In this document: in pieces, positions 63,422-64,000 of the stretch
Layout: every line of letters begins with the position of its first letter
Position numbering within the stretch: the first letter of the stretch is position 1
Assembly: GCA_963848115.1 (NCBI GenBank)
Contig: CAWKCP010000012.1
Span: forward strand, 140,620-204,619
Reading direction: 5' to 3'
Length of the DNA stretch: 64,000 nt
DNA from: JAWKOK01 sp963848115
GTDB taxonomy: Bacteria; Chloroflexota; Anaerolineae; Caldilineales; Caldilineaceae
Translations under genes and position numbers: made by a program
Notes under the pieces: generated by a model
Told to the model about the DNA's origin: nothing
The model's input: the letters and a program-made list of their open reading frames with translations, nothing else
Database searches by the model: none

Positions 63422-64000
63422 TCATAGAGAAACCTCCAAGTTGAAGATGTGATAGGGCCGAAGGGCCGATATCGAGATAGAGACCACGCGTTTTGTAGAT
63501 CGTCGCCCTCCACGCGGATAGCAGACGGAACTGAGCGAGTCCGTAAGCTGAACCAAGCAGGTGGCGAGTTCGGGAAATGGCAGCGGGACATAACATTGGC
63601 CGGCATGGGGTGCATAGTTCACAGCGATCAGCAACCGTTCGCCACTACAACCTTGCCAAGCATGGGCAACGAACGAGTCCGGAACCGTTGCCGTCCCAAG
63701 CCGGTAGGCAATCAAGCGACTGCCATTCGCCATGCTGCACGGTAGGATCCTGGAGTACGGCGAGCAGAGTTTCGTAGAAGGCCTCGATCTCCGTATCCAC
63801 GGGTTCAAAGGGCGCACGAACGAGATGGGCGAAATGCGTATCTGCGGCCTTCGAACTGCCCCTGATGGAAGAAACGCAGGCCGGGAATGGAATAGGTGAT
63901 CAGGGCCGCGGCCCGATGAACGTCGGGCGCAAAGGTGGCCTGGGCACGCGGTTCGTCGTGGTTCTCCAGGAACCGCGCCGACTTGGCCTGATAGTCGAGC
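63422..64000 (-). CDS. Alpha-amylase family (GH13) protein, 3' part, frameshifted
   Basis: Reading from the right edge: SARFLENHDEPRAQATF carries the conserved GH13 Asp region (NHDEPR, catalytic acceptor-side Asp), then ALITYSIPGLRFFHQGQFEGR. Near 63845 the frame changes (APFEPVDTEIEAFYETLLAV) and again near 63665 to the C-terminal domain ERLLIAVNYAPHAGQCYVPL and LRPYHIFNLEVSL. Two shifts in 580 bases suggest sequence errors or decay. The 5' part is outside the window. Upstream gene of the lactonase-dehydrogenase unit; supplies glucose from alpha-glucans by family inference. Confidence 0.8.
   Translation of the reverse strand, partial: ARLSGQVGAVPGEPRRTACPGHLCARRSSGRGPDHLFHSRPAFLPSGAVRRPQIRISPISFVRPLNPWIRRSRPSTKLCSPYSRILPCSMANGSRLIAYRLGTATVPDSFVAHAWQGCSGERLLIAVNYAPHAGQCYVPLPFPELATCLVQLTDSLSSVCYPRGGRRSTKRVVSISISALRPYHIFNLEVSL

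Overview
The window is a 64 kb stretch of moderately high-GC bacterial chromosome with dense, mostly single-copy metabolic, transport and two-component genes. I see no rRNA, tRNA, phage, insertion sequence or CRISPR array. The style suggests a Chloroflexota-like bacterium (Anaerolineae or Caldilineae type). The grounds are families of intergenic hairpin repeats, a giant secreted beta-helix protein ending in a short hydrophobic-Pro-hydrophobic tail, cell-surface lipoproteins with META domains, and MR/MLE, UroD-like and lactonase genes for sugar acids. This taxonomic call is inference. At least nine genes carry single-base frameshifts, two at G-runs, so part of the apparent gene breakage is probably assembly error from a metagenome or long-read source.

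Layout. 0-5.8 kb: the end of cysK, then cysE (cysteine synthesis), then a YbbA/YbbP-type ABC exporter with a GDSL esterase. 5.9-14.2 kb: an HpcH/HpaI aldolase abutting the tail of a lost cation/proton antiporter, an orphan xanthine-dehydrogenase-type molybdenum subunit, an alpha/beta hydrolase, a VOC protein, TrmO, a GyrI-like protein, an AraC regulator and an unknown protein. 14.3-15.0 kb: a TumE-like toxin/antitoxin candidate. 15.0-17.7 kb: a decayed segment holding remnants of iorAB, of a duplicated unknown gene and of a propeller-type sensor. 17.8-21.3 kb: a NarL-type sensor kinase with a full response regulator and a receiver-only paralogue. 21.3-31.3 kb: a run of exported proteins with three TAP-like alpha/beta hydrolases, one fused to an amidase and apparently lacking its own nucleophile segment, plus lipoproteins and membrane proteins. 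31.4-37.2 kb: a secreted protein of about 1,930 residues with two beta-helix modules and seven beta-sandwich repeats.

37.4-45.7 kb: a second partial copy of the duplicated unknown gene, a medium-chain dehydrogenase, an MR/MLE dehydratase, a UroD-like protein, hisI-hisG, and an OmpR/kinase pair whose regulator looks leaderless. 45.7-55.3 kb: typA, DUF4386, two META lipoproteins, a DHA2 drug exporter, a DUF6325 gene with a sequestered ribosome-binding site followed by a tiny Gly/Pro repeat protein, and DUF2252. 55.3-61 kb: a translationally coupled three-gene operon joining a cytoplasmic molybdopterin oxidoreductase, a four-cluster ferredoxin and a 985-residue flavoprotein with NuoF-like and GltD-like parts. 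61-64 kb: an operon of GH13 amylase, YbhE-type lactonase and glucose dehydrogenase.

The last operon, together with the MR/MLE dehydratase and HpcH aldolase elsewhere in the window, fits non-phosphorylating oxidation of sugars to sugar acids. The most unusual items are the molybdopterin/GltD operon, the nucleophile-less hydrolase-amidase fusion, and the DUF6325/Gly-Pro locus.
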